The translations under genes were made by a program, and so were the position numbers. From Nonomuraea sp. SYSU D8015 (GTDB lineage Bacteria; Actinomycetota; Actinomycetes; Streptosporangiales; Streptosporangiaceae), in NCBI RefSeq assembly GCF_008065375.1, contig NZ_VJYI01000017.1, positions 124,001 to 188,000 on the forward strand: 64,000 nucleotides of DNA, given 5' to 3'. Under the pieces are notes generated by a model, which did not search any database, was not told where the DNA came from, and was given only the letters and a program-made list of their open reading frames with translations. Below, in pieces: positions 54,418 to 62,082 of this stretch (position 1 is the first letter of the stretch; the number at the start of each line of letters is the position of its first letter).

Positions 54418-54434
54418 CGAGTTACTAGTACTCG
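54418..54434. promoter_or_regulatory. operator-like inverted repeat between phyH and araC
   Basis: CGAG and CTCG flank TTACTAGTA, and the centre ACTAGT is itself palindromic. It lies in the AT-rich 99-base gap between the divergent genes. TATTAAT near 54447 could be the -10 of the araC gene, whose ATG (54462) has no ribosome site, again suggesting a leaderless mRNA. Inference. Confidence 0.45.
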
Positions 54435-54461
54435 CCGCTCCATAACTATTAATTTCCTGAC

Positions 54462-55343
54462 ATGCCGACGGTTCTGCGGTGGGTCGAATTCGCGGCCGGG
54501 CTGCCGTACCACGCGGCCCTCGTACCGGTGACCGGCAGCCGCCGCGACCGGCCCGAGCCGCACACCCACGCCGACTTCCACGAGCTCGTCTTCGTGACCG
54601 TGGGGGCGGGCACGCAAGTGGTCTGGGGAGGCGGGTGGGGGGTGGGCGAGGCCGAGATGCCCCTGCGCGCCGGTGACATGGTGCTGGTGCGGCCGCACGA
54701 CCGGCACGAGTTCGCCGGGAGCATGCGCTTCGTCAACATCGCCTTCCCGAGCGAACGCTGGCACGCCTTCGCCGACCTCGCCGGGCTCGCGGGCACGGCG
54801 GACTGGGACCGGCGCGACCTGCCGCTGACGGCGCACGCCGCTCTGGACGGGCCGGTCGCGGCCGAGTTCGCCCGTGTGCTCGGCGCCTATTCCGGCGTTC
54901 CGCGCGTGCTCGACCTGGTCAGGCTCTGGACGGCGGTCGTGCCGGCGCTGGAGCGCGCCGACGGCACGGCCGTGGACCGGCGGCCCGGCTGGCTGGTGTC
55001 GGCCTGCGTCGCGATGAGCCGCGAGGAGAACCTGCGCGAGGGCCTGCCCAGGCTGCTGGAGCTGGCCGCCGTGAGCTCCGGGCACCTGGCCCGCTCCATG
55101 CGACGGCACTACGGTTGCACGCCGGTCGCGTTCGTCGTCAGACGCCGGCTGGAGCACGCCGCCCTGCTGCTGACCACGACGACCGAGGACATCGGCAGGA
55201 TCGCCCAGCGCTGCGGCTTCTCAGGTCAGTCATATTTCGGGCGGTTGTTCCAGCGGAAGTACGGCATGGCGCCCCGCGACTACCGGGAGGCGACGCGGCG
55301 GGCCGTGGTCCCGGTGGCTATGGACACTCCAGACATCAAGTGA
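54462..55343 (+). CDS. AraC-family transcriptional regulator
   Basis: 293 residues. N-terminal cupin-like sensor (HTHADFHELVFVTVGAGTQ, RAGDMVLVRPHDRHEF) and C-terminal double helix-turn-helix (LPRLLELAAVSSGHLARSMRRHYG and DIGRIAQRCGFSGQSYFGRLFQRKYGMAPRDYR, written here as separate blocks of the same domain). It is divergent from a PhyH-type oxygenase and 51 bases upstream of a sugar-type ABC binding protein, so it may control both. The effector is unknown, perhaps a sugar or sugar derivative. Confidence 0.9.
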   Translation: MPTVLRWVEFAAGLPYHAALVPVTGSRRDRPEPHTHADFHELVFVTVGAGTQVVWGGGWGVGEAEMPLRAGDMVLVRPHDRHEFAGSMRFVNIAFPSERWHAFADLAGLAGTADWDRRDLPLTAHAALDGPVAAEFARVLGAYSGVPRVLDLVRLWTAVVPALERADGTAVDRRPGWLVSACVAMSREENLREGLPRLLELAAVSSGHLARSMRRHYGCTPVAFVVRRRLEHAALLLTTTTEDIGRIAQRCGFSGQSYFGRLFQRKYGMAPRDYREATRRAVVPVAMDTPDIK

Positions 55344-55394
55344 TTAGATCACATTCACCTCGCACCCCTGACCACTGTGAACAGGAGGCCGGGC

Positions 55395-56663
55395 ATGATC
55401 CGGTCGCGTCCACTGCTCATCGCCGCCGTCACCGCCCTCGCCCTCGCCGGCTGCTCCTCCGCCGGTGACACCGCCGGCAGTCAGCCCGGCAAGACGGAGC
55501 TGAAGCTCTACAACGACAAAGGCGCCTGGAGCAAGTACTTCGACGAGATGGGCGTCCTGTCCAAGCAGCAGATCGGCCTGTCGGTGAAGTCGGTCGGCTA
55601 CACCGACGAGCCGACGTACCAGGCCTTCATCAAGGCGTCCTTCCGCACGAACGTGAAACCCGACCTGTTCACCTGGACGACGGGCGGCCGGCTGGAAGAG
55701 ATCGTCGCCCAGAAGCAGGTGGCCGAGACCACCGCGATCTGGCAGGAAGCGATCAAGAACGGCGACCTGTCGGCCGACCTGGCGCCCTACTACACGGTCG
55801 GCGGCAAGCAGTACTGCGTCCCGCTCAACGCGGCCTACTGGGGGATGTTCTACAACAAGAAGATCTTCGACGAGCACAAGCTGAAGCCGCCGAAGACGTG
55901 GGACGAGCTGATCGGCATCGCGGACACGCTCAAGAAGAACGGCGTGACCGCGTTCTACCACACCTCGGTGCTGTTCTCCTTCGTCTGGTTCGAGCAGCTC
56001 CTCGCCGGCACCGACCCCGACCTGTACGACCGGTTGTCGACCGGCCAGGCCAAATACACCGACCCCGGCGTGGTCGAGGTGATGAAGCGCTGGAAGTCGA
56101 TGATCGACGCCGGGTACTTCAACAACCCCGGCGACAAGACCGACCCGGCCGACATGCTCAAGACCGGCAAGGCGGCGATGGTGTCGTTCGGCACGTGGTT
56201 CAACACGAGCATGACCCAGCGCGACATGAAGGCCGGCACCGACTACGGCTTCTTCGTGATCCCCAACGTCAACTCCGCACTGCCCAAGACCTCGATGATC
56301 TTCGAGAGCGGGCCGCTCTGCTCGCTGGCCAAGGCGCCCGACCCTGAGGCCAGCATGAAGTACCTCAAGTGGTGGGTGGGGGCCGCCGCGCAGGAGAAGT
56401 GGGCCACCGCGAGGGGCGACGTCTCGGCCAACCCCAAGGTGGCCATCGCCGACCAGGCCATCGCGGAGGTCGGCAAGGCCGCGGGCAGCGGGGAGTATCG
56501 CCTGGTCAACCGGTATTTCGAGGCCACGCCGCCACCTGTGCTCACGGCGGCGCTCGACGGCTTGGGCGGCTTCGTCGCCAAGCCGGACACCTATGAGAAG
56601 GTCCTCGCCGGCATCCAGGCCGCCGCCGACGAGTATTGGGCCACCCACAAGCAGGGCAACTGA
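55395..56663 (+). CDS. ABC transporter sugar-type substrate-binding lipoprotein (family 1), orphan
   Basis: 422 residues from ATG at 55395, six bases after AGGAGG. The signal peptide ends in LAGC with lipid Cys20. The mature protein shows the family 1 organisation: LKLYNDKGAWSKYF, PDLFTWTTGGRLEEI, PLNAAYWGMFYNKKIF and WWVGAAAQEKWAT. It should bind a carbohydrate. The usual two permease genes do not follow; the next gene is on the other strand and unrelated. It must therefore share permeases and an ATPase with another locus or be a remnant. Confidence 0.88.
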   Translation: MIRSRPLLIAAVTALALAGCSSAGDTAGSQPGKTELKLYNDKGAWSKYFDEMGVLSKQQIGLSVKSVGYTDEPTYQAFIKASFRTNVKPDLFTWTTGGRLEEIVAQKQVAETTAIWQEAIKNGDLSADLAPYYTVGGKQYCVPLNAAYWGMFYNKKIFDEHKLKPPKTWDELIGIADTLKKNGVTAFYHTSVLFSFVWFEQLLAGTDPDLYDRLSTGQAKYTDPGVVEVMKRWKSMIDAGYFNNPGDKTDPADMLKTGKAAMVSFGTWFNTSMTQRDMKAGTDYGFFVIPNVNSALPKTSMIFESGPLCSLAKAPDPEASMKYLKWWVGAAAQEKWATARGDVSANPKVAIADQAIAEVGKAAGSGEYRLVNRYFEATPPPVLTAALDGLGGFVAKPDTYEKVLAGIQAAADEYWATHKQGN

Positions 56664-56837
56664 GCCGGTGAGGAGCGTGCCCGAGCCCTCGCCACGACCG
56701 CACCGCCTCCTCGTCGTCGAGCAGCGGCAGCGGCACGCCGGAACCGCCCCTCGACGGACGCGTGCTCAGAGGGAGGCCGGCCCCTGCGACGCTGAAGGCG
56801 TCACGGGCGGGAGGCTCGGGCCCCTGGGACGGGTCGC

Positions 56838-58103
56838 TCAGGGCCGGGAAGGCCGGACCCCTGGGGCCGGAGCGCTCACCGGCCCGGGGGACTGGGCCGC
56901 CCGCCACGGCTCCGGGACCTTCTCGCCGTAGACGACCTCGCGTGCACCGGCGAACGCGGCCAGGTCGGCGATCGCCCGGCCGACGGCCTCGGTGGTCGCC
57001 TCGTCCGCCGCCGCTCCCGGCTCGGGGAACAATCCCTCGATCTCCAGCACCTTGCGGCGCCGGTCGAGCCGTGGCACGAGCCTGCCGACCAGCCGCTCGC
57101 CGTGCAGGATCGGCATGATGTAGTGCCCGTACCGCCGCTTGGCCTTCGGGACGTACATCTCCGTCCGGAACGCGAACCCCCACAGGCGCTCGGTCCGCTC
57201 CCGGTCGCAGATGAGGTTGTCGAAGGGCGACAGCAGCGTGGTGCGCGGCTCCCAGCCGCGCTCCAGCAGGCCGAGCACGTCGCGGTGGACGAACCAACGC
57301 TCGCCGCCGCCCTCGACCTCGGCGGGCACGACCCGGCCCGCGGCCTCCAGCCCGCTCAGCGCTTCGGCGAGCCCGGGGTAGCGGTCGCGGATGAAATGCC
57401 GCTCGATGTCGGCGGCGCGCGCCACGCCGAGCGCGCGCAGAGCGAGCTCGGCGGCCCGGGCGACGGCCTCCTCCTGTGACAGCGGCTCGCTCTCGGCCCA
57501 CTCGGGCAGCCGGCGCTCGGTCAGGTCCCACAGCCGGGTGCGCCCCTCCCGCCCGGCCACCATGACCTGGCCCTGGAACCACAGGAAGTCCAGCATCCGC
57601 TCGACGTTGCGGCCGTTGGTCCAGCCGCTCGACCGCCACGGGACGGCCGCGACGTCGTCGAACCCGCCGACCGGCAGCGGGCCCTTCTCCCGCAGCCGGT
57701 CGAGCACGTGCTGCCGTAACGCGTCGTTGGCCGCCAGCCAGCCGCGGACCTGCCGCGCGTAGCCGGACTCGCCCGATGGGTAGACGCGCATCATGACCTG
57801 GTGAATCGGGTAGTCCTCGGCCAGCACGATCGACGCGGCGTGCGCCCAGTATTCGAACAGCCACCGCTCCCGCCACAACAGCACGTCGAGGTCGGCGGGA
57901 TCGTAGGCGCCGACCCTGCTCCAGAGCACCAGCAGATGGCTGCGGGCGACCGCGCTCACCGGGTCGAGCTGCAGGCACCGCAGCGCCCCCAGCACCTGGC
58001 GCAGTCCGTCGAGGTCGGCTCCCGGACGAGGACCGGCCAGATGCTGGCAACGCACGGCCAGCCGCCGGGCGGACTCCAGGCTGAGGGGCAGAGGGTGCGA
58101 CAT
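56838..58103 (-). CDS. winged-helix DNA-binding protein of the YcaQ (crosslink-repair glycosylase) family
   Basis: 421 residues from ATG at 58103. The conserved blocks LDPVSAVARSHLLVLWSR near residue 45, LFEYWAHAASIV near 82, ERMLDFLWFQGQVMVAGR near 190 and LLSPFDNLICDRERTERLWGF near 300 are the YcaQ/HTH_42 hallmarks (split across the chain). Several members unhook DNA interstrand crosslinks by cleaving the N-glycosidic bond of alkylated bases; the QxQ catalytic motif of AlkX/YcaQ appears here as QGQ (FQGQVM). DNA repair is the likely role. The C-terminal 25 residues are Pro/Ala-rich. Confidence 0.83.
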   Translation of the reverse strand: MSHPLPLSLESARRLAVRCQHLAGPRPGADLDGLRQVLGALRCLQLDPVSAVARSHLLVLWSRVGAYDPADLDVLLWRERWLFEYWAHAASIVLAEDYPIHQVMMRVYPSGESGYARQVRGWLAANDALRQHVLDRLREKGPLPVGGFDDVAAVPWRSSGWTNGRNVERMLDFLWFQGQVMVAGREGRTRLWDLTERRLPEWAESEPLSQEEAVARAAELALRALGVARAADIERHFIRDRYPGLAEALSGLEAAGRVVPAEVEGGGERWFVHRDVLGLLERGWEPRTTLLSPFDNLICDRERTERLWGFAFRTEMYVPKAKRRYGHYIMPILHGERLVGRLVPRLDRRRKVLEIEGLFPEPGAAADEATTEAVGRAIADLAAFAGAREVVYGEKVPEPWRAAQSPGPVSAPAPGVRPSRP

Positions 58104-58162
58104 GGCCGTAGAGCATAGTCGAAAAAGCGTTCGAGTGGGTAAGGGGTGCGGACGGCCGCTCG

Positions 58163-59329
58163 CTAGCCGCGCCGGAACGTGTACTCGTACCGGTCGAAGT
58201 CCAGCGTCCAGGCGTACCTGCCGAGGAACGCCTGCGAGAGCAGCCCGTCCACCCGGATCCCACCGAACCCCGACCACGGCGCCCTCCTGCCCGGCACGAT
58301 GGACAGGAGATGCCCCGGCTGCTCCAGAGGGCCCAGCCGCAGCGGGTGGGCCGCCTTGAGATGGGTGCCGGCGAGCTCGCCGTCCGGGATGCCCCACGAG
58401 CGGTACTGGGCCCGGGTCGCCAGCGCGGCCGCCTGCCGGATCACGCCGCTCTCCTCGTCCTCCAGCAGGTGGACCAGGCCCGAGTCGATGAAGAACGTGA
58501 GGTCGCGGCGGGGACCGTAGCCGCCCCGGGCGAACATGAAGTGGTCGGCCCACAGGCAGAAGGGCATCACGGTCCCGTCCTGCGGGGCTCGGTGCCCGCG
58601 CGGGGCCAGGAGCAGATGCTCGGCGGGGGTGTCGATGGTGGGCAGGAAGCGCCGGAGCAGCGAGGTCCCCATGATCACGAGGTTCTGGGGGCCGGTCAGC
58701 GTAGGGAGGACGTCCACGGGCACGTTGGTCATGGCCACGCCGCCGAGGTCCAGCTCGCGGGCGATCCCGGCGCGGGCCTCGACGAGCGCGGCGCCGTGGA
58801 AGCGGCGGCCGATGGGCGCGGACGCGACACCCATCGCCGCCGCCCGTTCGGTGCCCATGACCAGGAACGAGCCTCCGGTGTCCAGGTGGAGCAGCGTCTC
58901 GTGGCCGTTCAGTGTGCCCTCGACGGCAGGCAGGTACGCGGCCAGCGGGTGGTCGGCGAACGGGAGCCTGACGGGGGCGGCGATCTTCACCGTCATCGGG
59001 TGGTCGCGCCGCAGCCTCAGGTCGGGCGGGACGCGGCGGAGGCGGCGGCGTAAGTGCCCGCATGCCAGGTCCGGCCGGTCGAGGTGCAGCCAGGCGTGCG
59101 CCACGGGCTCGTCCAGCCCGCGCAGGCGGAGGCCGCCGGAGAGGGACGCGTAGCGGGCCAGCCCCTGCTCGAACCGGCCTCGTGTCAGGTCGGCCAGGAC
59201 GAGCAGCCGCTCGTCGCCGGACTCGGCCGCCAGACGTGCGGCTTCCCCGATGTCCCCGGACCGCCACTCCCGCCGTGCCGCCCGGTGCCGCGCCGCCGAC
59301 AGGCCGGCTGCCCGGTGTCGCGACGCCAT
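58163..59329 (-). CDS. aspartyl-protease-like (retropepsin-fold) protein
   Basis: 388 residues. The first 110 residues are Arg/Ala-rich and helical. The rest contains two aspartyl-protease active-site-like motifs: HLDTGGSF (Asp150) and FIDSGLVHL (Asp282), each preceded by a hydrophobic strand, as in tandem or pepsin-like halves. There is no signal peptide. The ATG at 59329 overlaps the stop of the ArsR-type regulator (TGATG), so the two are coupled. If both aspartates are active in one chain the protein would be a self-contained aspartic protease, which is unusual in bacteria. Function otherwise unknown. Confidence 0.75.
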   Translation of the reverse strand: MASRHRAAGLSAARHRAARREWRSGDIGEAARLAAESGDERLLVLADLTRGRFEQGLARYASLSGGLRLRGLDEPVAHAWLHLDRPDLACGHLRRRLRRVPPDLRLRRDHPMTVKIAAPVRLPFADHPLAAYLPAVEGTLNGHETLLHLDTGGSFLVMGTERAAAMGVASAPIGRRFHGAALVEARAGIARELDLGGVAMTNVPVDVLPTLTGPQNLVIMGTSLLRRFLPTIDTPAEHLLLAPRGHRAPQDGTVMPFCLWADHFMFARGGYGPRRDLTFFIDSGLVHLLEDEESGVIRQAAALATRAQYRSWGIPDGELAGTHLKAAHPLRLGPLEQPGHLLSIVPGRRAPWSGFGGIRVDGLLSQAFLGRYAWTLDFDRYEYTFRRG

Positions 59330-59898
59330 CAGCCCTGCTCCGTTCCGGGTTCGCCAGGTGATCCCGGGCCGAGGTCGGGGGATGACGGGCCGAGATCCAG
59401 GGCGGCGGCCAGGACGGCGAGGAGGGGGATGACGGCGCGAGCCACGACCTCGTACGTGCCGCGCCGCCGCTGCGTGATCAACCCCGCCCGCTGCAGCTCG
59501 CGCAGGTGGTGGTAGAGGTGGCCGGTCGAGGTCTCGCCACCGAGCGCCTCCTGCAGTTCGGCCCTGCTGCGCGGCCCGCCGACGAGTGCCGCGAGCAGCG
59601 CCAGCCGGGGCGGGCTCCCCATCGACTCCAGCGCCGTGGCCGCGGCCGTCCAATCGGCCGCCATCAGGTCGTGGACCTGGTGCTCGCCGGCCCACAGGTA
59701 CTCGTGGCCGCCGACGAACGCGGCCCCGCCGTACGCCACCGTCCCGGCCGTACCGCCCGCCGTGGCTCGCTCCCAGAAGTGGCGGACCAGCTCCAGAGTC
59801 GACGACGCCGGCAGCCTTGAGCCGCGGGCGGAGGTCTTGGCGTGCTGCTCCTCCAGCTGGTCCATGCGCCGCTCCAGCGCGGCCAGACGCTCTTCCAC
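59329..59898 (-). CDS. ArsR-type winged-helix regulator with N-terminal coiled coil
   Basis: 189 residues from GTG at 59898. A short coiled coil (ERLAALERRMDQLEEQ) leads to a winged helix (SPPRLALLAALVGGPRSRAEL, TSTGHLYHHLRELQRAGLI, RRGTYEVV) and a hydrophobic tail. No metal-binding Cys set, so it is probably not a metal sensor. Its own promoter carries a perfect 20-base palindrome, consistent with autorepression. It is translationally coupled to the downstream aspartyl-protease-like gene. Confidence 0.85.
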   Translation of the reverse strand: MEERLAALERRMDQLEEQHAKTSARGSRLPASSTLELVRHFWERATAGGTAGTVAYGGAAFVGGHEYLWAGEHQVHDLMAADWTAAATALESMGSPPRLALLAALVGGPRSRAELQEALGGETSTGHLYHHLRELQRAGLITQRRRGTYEVVARAVIPLLAVLAAALDLGPSSPDLGPGSPGEPGTEQG

Positions 59899-59912
59899 GT
59901 AGCACCTTCCGT

Positions 59913-59932
59913 TTTTCCGTAATTACGGAAAA
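59913..59932. promoter_or_regulatory. perfect 20-base palindromic operator
   Basis: TTTTCCGTAATTACGGAAAA is exactly self-complementary. It lies 14 bases upstream of the GTG start of the ArsR-type regulator and directly at the downstream edge of the predicted -10, where a bound dimer would block transcription. Probable autoregulatory site. Confidence 0.85.
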
Positions 59933-59960
59933 CGTACGCAAGTGAGCGATATCGTGTCAA
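59931..59960 (-). promoter_or_regulatory. promoter of the ArsR-type regulator operon
   Basis: On the minus strand TTGACA (59960-59955), an 18-base spacer and TACGTT (59936-59931) form a promoter with a perfect -35 hexamer. The -10 abuts the palindrome at 59913-59932. Confidence 0.65.
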
Positions 59961-60198
59961 GGTGGTGCCTGCGCTGGAACGGCTAAATCCACCTCTGCCG
60001 AAGCGGCGCGGGAACGTCTGAGTCATGGCTGCGAGGTCTGACAGCGCCTGCTTCTCCTCGCTCGGTGACTGGATCGACTACGAGAGGCTCCCTCAGCACT
60101 CCGAAGCCCACCTGACGTGGGCCTCGATCACCCTCGTGACGTCCTTCCTGCGCGCTTCCTCCGCGACCTTCACGTCTGGCATCTCATATCGTCACCGC

Positions 60199-60990
60199 AT
60201 GACGACTGTGCTCTGCGTACCACAATGGCAAGGATCGGCGTCGAGCAAGGCGCCGCGACTGATGGCCGGTGCCCACCGCGCCACTGAGCTCATTCCCGCC
60301 GACGCGGTGGTGACCGTGCCGGTGCTTGAGACCGGCGGGGAAAAGGTCGCCGGGATCCGCGCCTACGACGTGCTGGTGGAGAACCAGCGGCTGACGCGGA
60401 CAATGCTGGCCGGCATCGGAGAACGGGTGATCACCATTGGCGGCGATTGCGCGGTCGATATCCCGCCGATCGACGCCGCCCACGCCCGCTATGGAGAGGC
60501 TTTGACGGTTCTGTGGATCGACGCCCACCCGGACGTCTACAGCCCGCAGACGCTGCCGTCGGGCGCCTTCCACGGGATGGTGGTGCGCGCCCTGCTCGGA
60601 GACGGGCCGGCCGGACTCACGCCGGAGCCGCCGCTGGCACCACAGCAAGTGATCATCGCCGGAGAGCGGGCGGGTGACGCGTCCGAGCACGAGTACCTCG
60701 CGAAGACCGGCCTGCGCAGGTACGGCGTCGACGACCTGGAACGCGCGCTCGACGGTCTGCGCGGCCCCGTGTACGTGCACATCGACCTCGACGTCCTGGA
60801 GCCCACCGCCTTCGGCGCGACCTGCTACCCGGAGCCGAACGGCGTGCAGCCGCAGCGGCTGGTCGACCTCATCTCCCAGGTGGACGACATCATCGGGGCA
60901 GCCATCACCGAGCACGCGCCATCCGGCGACGACGTCGACCCCGGCGAGGCCGAGGTGATCCGCCGGCTGGGCGCCGCGCTGACGCGCTGA
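60199..60990 (+). CDS. arginase/agmatinase-family protein with altered metal ligands
   Basis: 263 residues from ATG at 60199; an in-frame extension to 60025 looks non-coding. The manganese motifs of the ureohydrolase family are present but modified: ITIGGDCAVD (Cys84 where the first ligand is normally His), WIDAHPDV (Asp108, His110, Asp112, intact) and HIDLDVLEP (Asp196, Asp198, with Glu201 in place of the usual Asp). It may have shifted substrate or weak catalysis. No ribosome site is obvious. The gene is flanked by unrelated genes, so the substrate is open. Confidence 0.82.
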   Translation: MTTVLCVPQWQGSASSKAPRLMAGAHRATELIPADAVVTVPVLETGGEKVAGIRAYDVLVENQRLTRTMLAGIGERVITIGGDCAVDIPPIDAAHARYGEALTVLWIDAHPDVYSPQTLPSGAFHGMVVRALLGDGPAGLTPEPPLAPQQVIIAGERAGDASEHEYLAKTGLRRYGVDDLERALDGLRGPVYVHIDLDVLEPTAFGATCYPEPNGVQPQRLVDLISQVDDIIGAAITEHAPSGDDVDPGEAEVIRRLGAALTR

Positions 60991-61146
60991 CCCCACAACG
61001 CCGCCCGGATCATCGTGCATCTGTATCGGATGGGCCTCGCGCTCGTCCCGGTTGCGGGGGGGAGTCGTCGGGCGCGCTCGCCGCGTCGAGCCCGCCACTC
61101 AATCCCCCCCGCATGCCTGATTCCCCGCACTGATAGAAGAGGGGCC

Positions 61147-62082
61147 ATGCCGCTCCACCCCTTCCTCGCGCAGAAGCTGCACCTCATCCAGGGCCTGTCC
61201 CGCGACGACCTCGCCTCGGACCCCGCGGCCGGGCAGCGGATGACCGAATACCTCCGTGACCCGGCCGAGTGGGTCATGCCGCCGGACCTGATGGTCGAGA
61301 ACCTGCGGATCGACGGGCCGCACGGCCCGGTCCCCGTCCGCACCTACCGGACGCCCGGCGCCCCCGCGACGACCGCCCTGCTGTGGGCGCACGGCGGCGG
61401 CTTCGTGTTCGGCGACCTGGAGATGCCCGAGGCCCACGTCGTCGCCGCCGAGCTGGCGGCGCGGACCGGCGCCTTCGTGGCCTCGGTGGACTACCGCCTC
61501 GCGCAGGACGGGGTGCGCTACCCCGTGCCGCTGGACGACGTGGACGCGGCCTGGCGCTGGCTCACCACCGAGGCCATGCCCGGCCGTCGTGCCGCGATCG
61601 GCGGGGCCAGCGCGGGCGCGGCGCTCGCCCTCGCGACGGCACTACGCGACCGGGACAGCGGAACCCCCCGGGCCGCCCTGGTGCTGCTGGCCTATCCGTT
61701 CGCGCACTACCCCAACCCCGCGCTCGACGACGCCACGGCCGCCGAGATGCGCGCGCTCCCGCCGTTCATGCGCTTCCCCGTCGACGCGATCGAGGGCATG
61801 GTCCGCGCCTACGTGGGCCGCATCAGCGACCTGCCGCCCGACGCGCTGCCCGGCGCCGCCCCGCTCGGCGGGCTGCCCGCCACGCACATCCTGCTGTCCG
61901 AGTACGACGACCTGCGCCCCTCCGGCGAGCTGCTCGAACGCCAGCTCCGCGAGGCCGGCGTCCCGGTGAGCACGTACCTGGCGCGCGGCATGCCGCACGG
62001 GCACCTGAACCGCACCCCGTCCCTGGACGAGGTGGACGCCTCGCTCGGCGACCTCGCCGCCGCACTGAACGCCGGCCGCTGA
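61147..62082 (+). CDS. alpha/beta hydrolase, hormone-sensitive-lipase type esterase
   Basis: 311 residues. HGGG oxyanion motif at 82-85, nucleophile Ser155 in GGASAGAALA, Asp254/255 in SEYDDLRP and His284/286 in MPHGHLN form a full triad of the HSL (family IV) esterases. SVDYRLAQ follows the oxyanion strand as usual. It has no signal peptide and hydrolyses short-chain esters. AAGAGGGG precedes ATG. The stop directly abuts the convergent peptidase stop at 62083. Confidence 0.9.
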   Translation: MPLHPFLAQKLHLIQGLSRDDLASDPAAGQRMTEYLRDPAEWVMPPDLMVENLRIDGPHGPVPVRTYRTPGAPATTALLWAHGGGFVFGDLEMPEAHVVAAELAARTGAFVASVDYRLAQDGVRYPVPLDDVDAAWRWLTTEAMPGRRAAIGGASAGAALALATALRDRDSGTPRAALVLLAYPFAHYPNPALDDATAAEMRALPPFMRFPVDAIEGMVRAYVGRISDLPPDALPGAAPLGGLPATHILLSEYDDLRPSGELLERQLREAGVPVSTYLARGMPHGHLNRTPSLDEVDASLGDLAAALNAGR

